From contig JADLEQ010000028.1 of the NCBI GenBank assembly GCA_020846005.1, positions 62,001 through 126,000 on the forward strand: a DNA stretch of 64,000 nucleotides, read 5' to 3'. The translations under genes and the position numbers were made by a program. Below, piece after piece: positions 63,938-64,000 of this stretch; the first letter of the stretch is position 1, and each line of letters opens with the position of its first letter. The notes under the pieces were generated by a model. That model worked only from the letters and a program-made list of their open reading frames with translations. It made no database searches and had not been told where the DNA came from. The DNA is from Polyangiaceae bacterium (GTDB lineage Bacteria; Myxococcota_A; Polyangia; Polyangiales; Polyangiaceae).

Positions 63938-64000
63938 GGTGAGGCTCGGCGCGCGAGGCACGAGCTATATCCCGCCGCGGCTTCGCCGCCAACCGCGCGC

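Overview
The window is very GC-rich, with strong third-position G/C bias, frequent GTG starts and tightly packed genes. Several traits point to a myxobacterium (Myxococcota, most likely Polyangiales). These are three Ser/Thr protein kinases and a PP2C phosphatase in 64 kb, AgmX-type domains, and lipoproteins with long Gly/Ser/Ala/Thr linkers and Cys/Asp-rich (MopE-like) repeats. The other traits are a sphingosine-phosphate-lyase-like enzyme, a multihaem lipoprotein and a possible sigma-54 promoter. This is chromosomal sequence. I saw no integrase, transposase, phage module, CRISPR array, rRNA or tRNA. No gap between genes exceeds about 210 bases, and the last 63 bases (after 63937) hold only the upstream region of the S1-domain gene.

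Layout. 1-8317: a partial membrane glycosyltransferase, mutY, then a minus-strand group of metallophosphoesterase, homodimeric pyruvate dehydrogenase E1 (aceE) and an EamA transporter, and an ArsA-type ATPase. 8442-13743 (+): a Roadblock-like protein, a PHP-type phosphatase, a small secreted protein, a Ser/Thr kinase, a Cys-rich lipoprotein and an SGNH hydrolase. 13769-18809 (-): an orphan E1-alpha subunit, a HEAT-repeat protein, and a Cys-rich lipoprotein translationally coupled to two DppB/DppC-type permeases. 18915-24618 (+): a repeat-kinase fusion directly followed by a 1259-residue lipoprotein with an alpha/beta-hydrolase core. 24643-29429: a PDZ lipoprotein, the S1P-lyase-like decarboxylase, and a panB-panC-tmk operon.

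29516-38194 (-) is a six-gene set whose last five members are all joined by 4-base overlaps: coiled-coil membrane protein, MoxR AAA+ ATPase, large membrane/periplasmic protein, ABC-2 ATPase, ABC-2 permease and DUF58 protein. It combines a MoxR/DUF58 module with an ABC exporter and looks like one envelope machine. It is followed divergently by a P2A-type calcium ATPase.

41192-54050 (+) is a long co-directional run. It holds two overlapping outer-membrane beta-barrel candidates behind a near-perfect sigma-54 element, leuB, and a small unknown protein. It then has a surface/redox group: MopE-like lipoprotein, Cys-rich lipoprotein, a lipoprotein with nine possible haem sites (three with non-canonical spacing), two AgmX-domain proteins and a TlpA-like thioredoxin. 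A PP2C phosphatase, truD and a TerB-like protein end the run. 54079-63937 holds a third kinase, glycogen phosphorylase, a convergent terminator, selB with a coupled membrane protein, an acidic membrane-anchored protein and an S1-domain RNA-binding protein.

The main biological themes are phospho-signalling, envelope assembly and transport, cell-surface redox or metal-binding lipoproteins, and ordinary housekeeping (DNA repair, pantothenate, leucine, dTTP, glycogen, selenoprotein translation).
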